DNA of 64,000 bases. It comes from DAHVFK01 sp963755395 (GTDB lineage: Bacteria > Pseudomonadota > Gammaproteobacteria > Burkholderiales > SG8-39). The stretch spans positions 1,488,001 to 1,552,000 of the forward strand of contig CAVWJJ010000002.1 in NCBI GenBank assembly GCA_963755395.1, given 5' to 3'. Position numbers and translations under genes: made by a program. This document shows, one piece after another, positions 63,190-64,000 of the stretch (position 1 is the first letter of the stretch; every line of letters begins with the position of its first letter). The notes below the pieces were generated by a model. It worked only from the letters and a program-made list of their open reading frames with translations, had not been told where the DNA came from and did no database searches.

Positions 63190-63579
63190 CTAGGGAAGTG
63201 TATTCCAGAGCGCACGAAGCTGCTCCGGTAAGTCCTTCGGCGAAAATGGCTTCGAGATCGCGCCGAGGGCGCCGAGAGAGCGAAGCTCCTCCATTTCCGT
63301 CGGCGTCGCCTTCGCTGTCATGAATACCACTGGAAGGTCCTTCGTTTCTGGATTGTTCTTCAATTTCCTGAAGAGCGTGGGGCCGTCCATTCCAGGCATC
63401 ATCCAGTCGAGCATTACCAGATCGGGCTTGAAGCCCACGATCGCTTCAATGGCGACCATCGGATCGCCGACGATTTCGACTTTCATCTTCCCGACGCGCT
63501 CGAGCGACATCCGGACAATCCGCTGAATATCCTCGTCATCTTCGACATAACATACGCGCTCGAGAGACTTGCTTGTCAT
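63190..63579 (-). CDS. Single-domain response regulator
   Basis: A 129-residue receiver with no output domain. It has the acidic pair in CYVEDDEDIQR, phospho-Asp58 in LVMLDWMMPGMDGP, Thr in VVFMTAKATP and Lys in GAISKPFSPKD. It is convergent with the HD-GYP gene and coupled to the kinase gene upstream by a four-base overlap. It probably passes phosphate to another protein, for example the HPt. Confidence 0.9.
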   Translation of the reverse strand: MTSKSLERVCYVEDDEDIQRIVRMSLERVGKMKVEIVGDPMVAIEAIVGFKPDLVMLDWMMPGMDGPTLFRKLKNNPETKDLPVVFMTAKATPTEMEELRSLGALGAISKPFSPKDLPEQLRALWNTLP

Positions 63580-64000
63580 TGAACAGCTCCTAGTTGCGCC
63601 ACACTGTTATTCGCCTTGTCGCCGATGACGGGTAATTCAAAGTAGAAAGTCGTCCCTCCGCCGGGGCGATCCTCAAAACCGATCGTGCCGTGCATCAATT
63701 CGATCAGCCGCTTGCAGATGGCCAGACCGAGACCGGTGCCGCCCTTTTGCCGAGTGGCGGTCGAATCTGCCTGAGCAAAACGGCTGAAGATCCGGGCACG
63801 AAATGTGTCGGGAATACCGGCGCCGCGGTCATGAATCCCGACCCGCACTCTCTCGCCGTTCACTTGCAGCGTAACGTCAACCGTGCCGCCCTCCGGGGAG
63901 AATTTGGCCGCATTGGACAGCAGATTGGTCACAACCTGGACAAGGCGTTTGGGGTCGGCCTCCACCTTCACTGGCGCCAAACGTTCCTCCAATGCGAGCC
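63576..64000 (-). CDS. Sensor histidine kinase, C-terminal ATPase part (gene runs off the window)
   Basis: The last 140 residues of a histidine kinase. The N box is NLLSNAAKFSPEGG, the G1 box HDRGAGIP, the F box RFAQADSTATRQKGG and the G2 box GTGLGLAICKRLIELMHG. The frame stays open to the last base of the window, so sensor and phospho-His regions lie outside. It is upstream of the single-domain receiver and coupled to it. Confidence 0.93.
   Translation of the reverse strand, partial: LALEERLAPVKVEADPKRLVQVVTNLLSNAAKFSPEGGTVDVTLQVNGERVRVGIHDRGAGIPDTFRARIFSRFAQADSTATRQKGGTGLGLAICKRLIELMHGTIGFEDRPGGGTTFYFELPVIGDKANNSVAQLGAVQ

Overview
The window looks like a chromosomal segment of a GC-rich betaproteobacterium, probably close to Burkholderiales. 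I infer this from the 16S/23S sequence style, the gntR-sdhCDAB-sdhE-gltA-odhAB-lpd order, the mdh-prpBCD arrangement, the tRNA-Ser-ffs-dnaX-ybaB-recR block and a DUF3460 gene. I ran no database search, so the genus is open. I see no prophage, insertion sequence or CRISPR array.

Layout. 1-4.7 kb: end of an oligopeptide/dipeptide-type ABC transporter operon (two ATPases, a binding protein and two permeases). 4.7-7.6 kb: ketopantoate reductase, a small secreted protein, MsrA, an Hsp15-like S4 protein and an unknown protein. 7.7-27.1 kb: a central-carbon supercluster read outward from one divergent control region at 15.77-15.94 kb. Leftward are mdh, prpB, prpC, a DUF3460 gene, prpD, a 55-residue protein, a periplasmic thioredoxin-fold protein and acnA. 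Rightward are a GntR/UTRA regulator, sdhCDAB, sdhE, gltA, odhA, odhB and lpdA. A 34-bp palindrome between the two arms is a strong candidate operator. 27.1-41.0 kb: an EamA exporter, a PDZ lipoprotein, zapE, acuI, prpE, a GlcG/HbpS-like protein, a cupin, a CoA-transferase, an HMG-CoA-lyase-like enzyme, an MFS transporter, class I fumarase and acs. Together with prpBCD/acnA these give a complete predicted route from acrylyl-CoA or propionate to pyruvate plus succinate and on into the TCA cycle.

41-52.4 kb: tRNA-Ser, SRP RNA, dnaX, ybaB and recR; a nitrate/sulfonate/taurine-type ABC importer; then an initiator tRNA behind a consensus promoter and a full rRNA operon (16S, tRNA-Ile, tRNA-Ala, 23S, 5S) closed by a clear terminator. 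52.4-58.6 kb: two small genes, then the SOS mutasome cassette imuA-imuB-dnaE2, with a LexA box inside a 40-bp palindrome. 58.6-64 kb: a TPR protein and a dense signalling cluster: HPt protein, receiver-cyclase fusion, receiver-Ser/Thr kinase fusion, an HD-GYP-like protein that lacks the His of its HD pair, a single-domain receiver and a histidine kinase cut by the window end. This cluster is the best candidate for a poorly described system.

Data quality. Between about 7.7 and 33.4 kb, and once in acs, conserved genes are broken by many single-base shifts. Nearly all that I compared codon by codon are one-base insertions. Genes in 1-7.3 kb, 34-40.4 kb and 41-64 kb are intact. I read this as uncorrected assembly error rather than gene decay, and I annotate those genes across the shifts.
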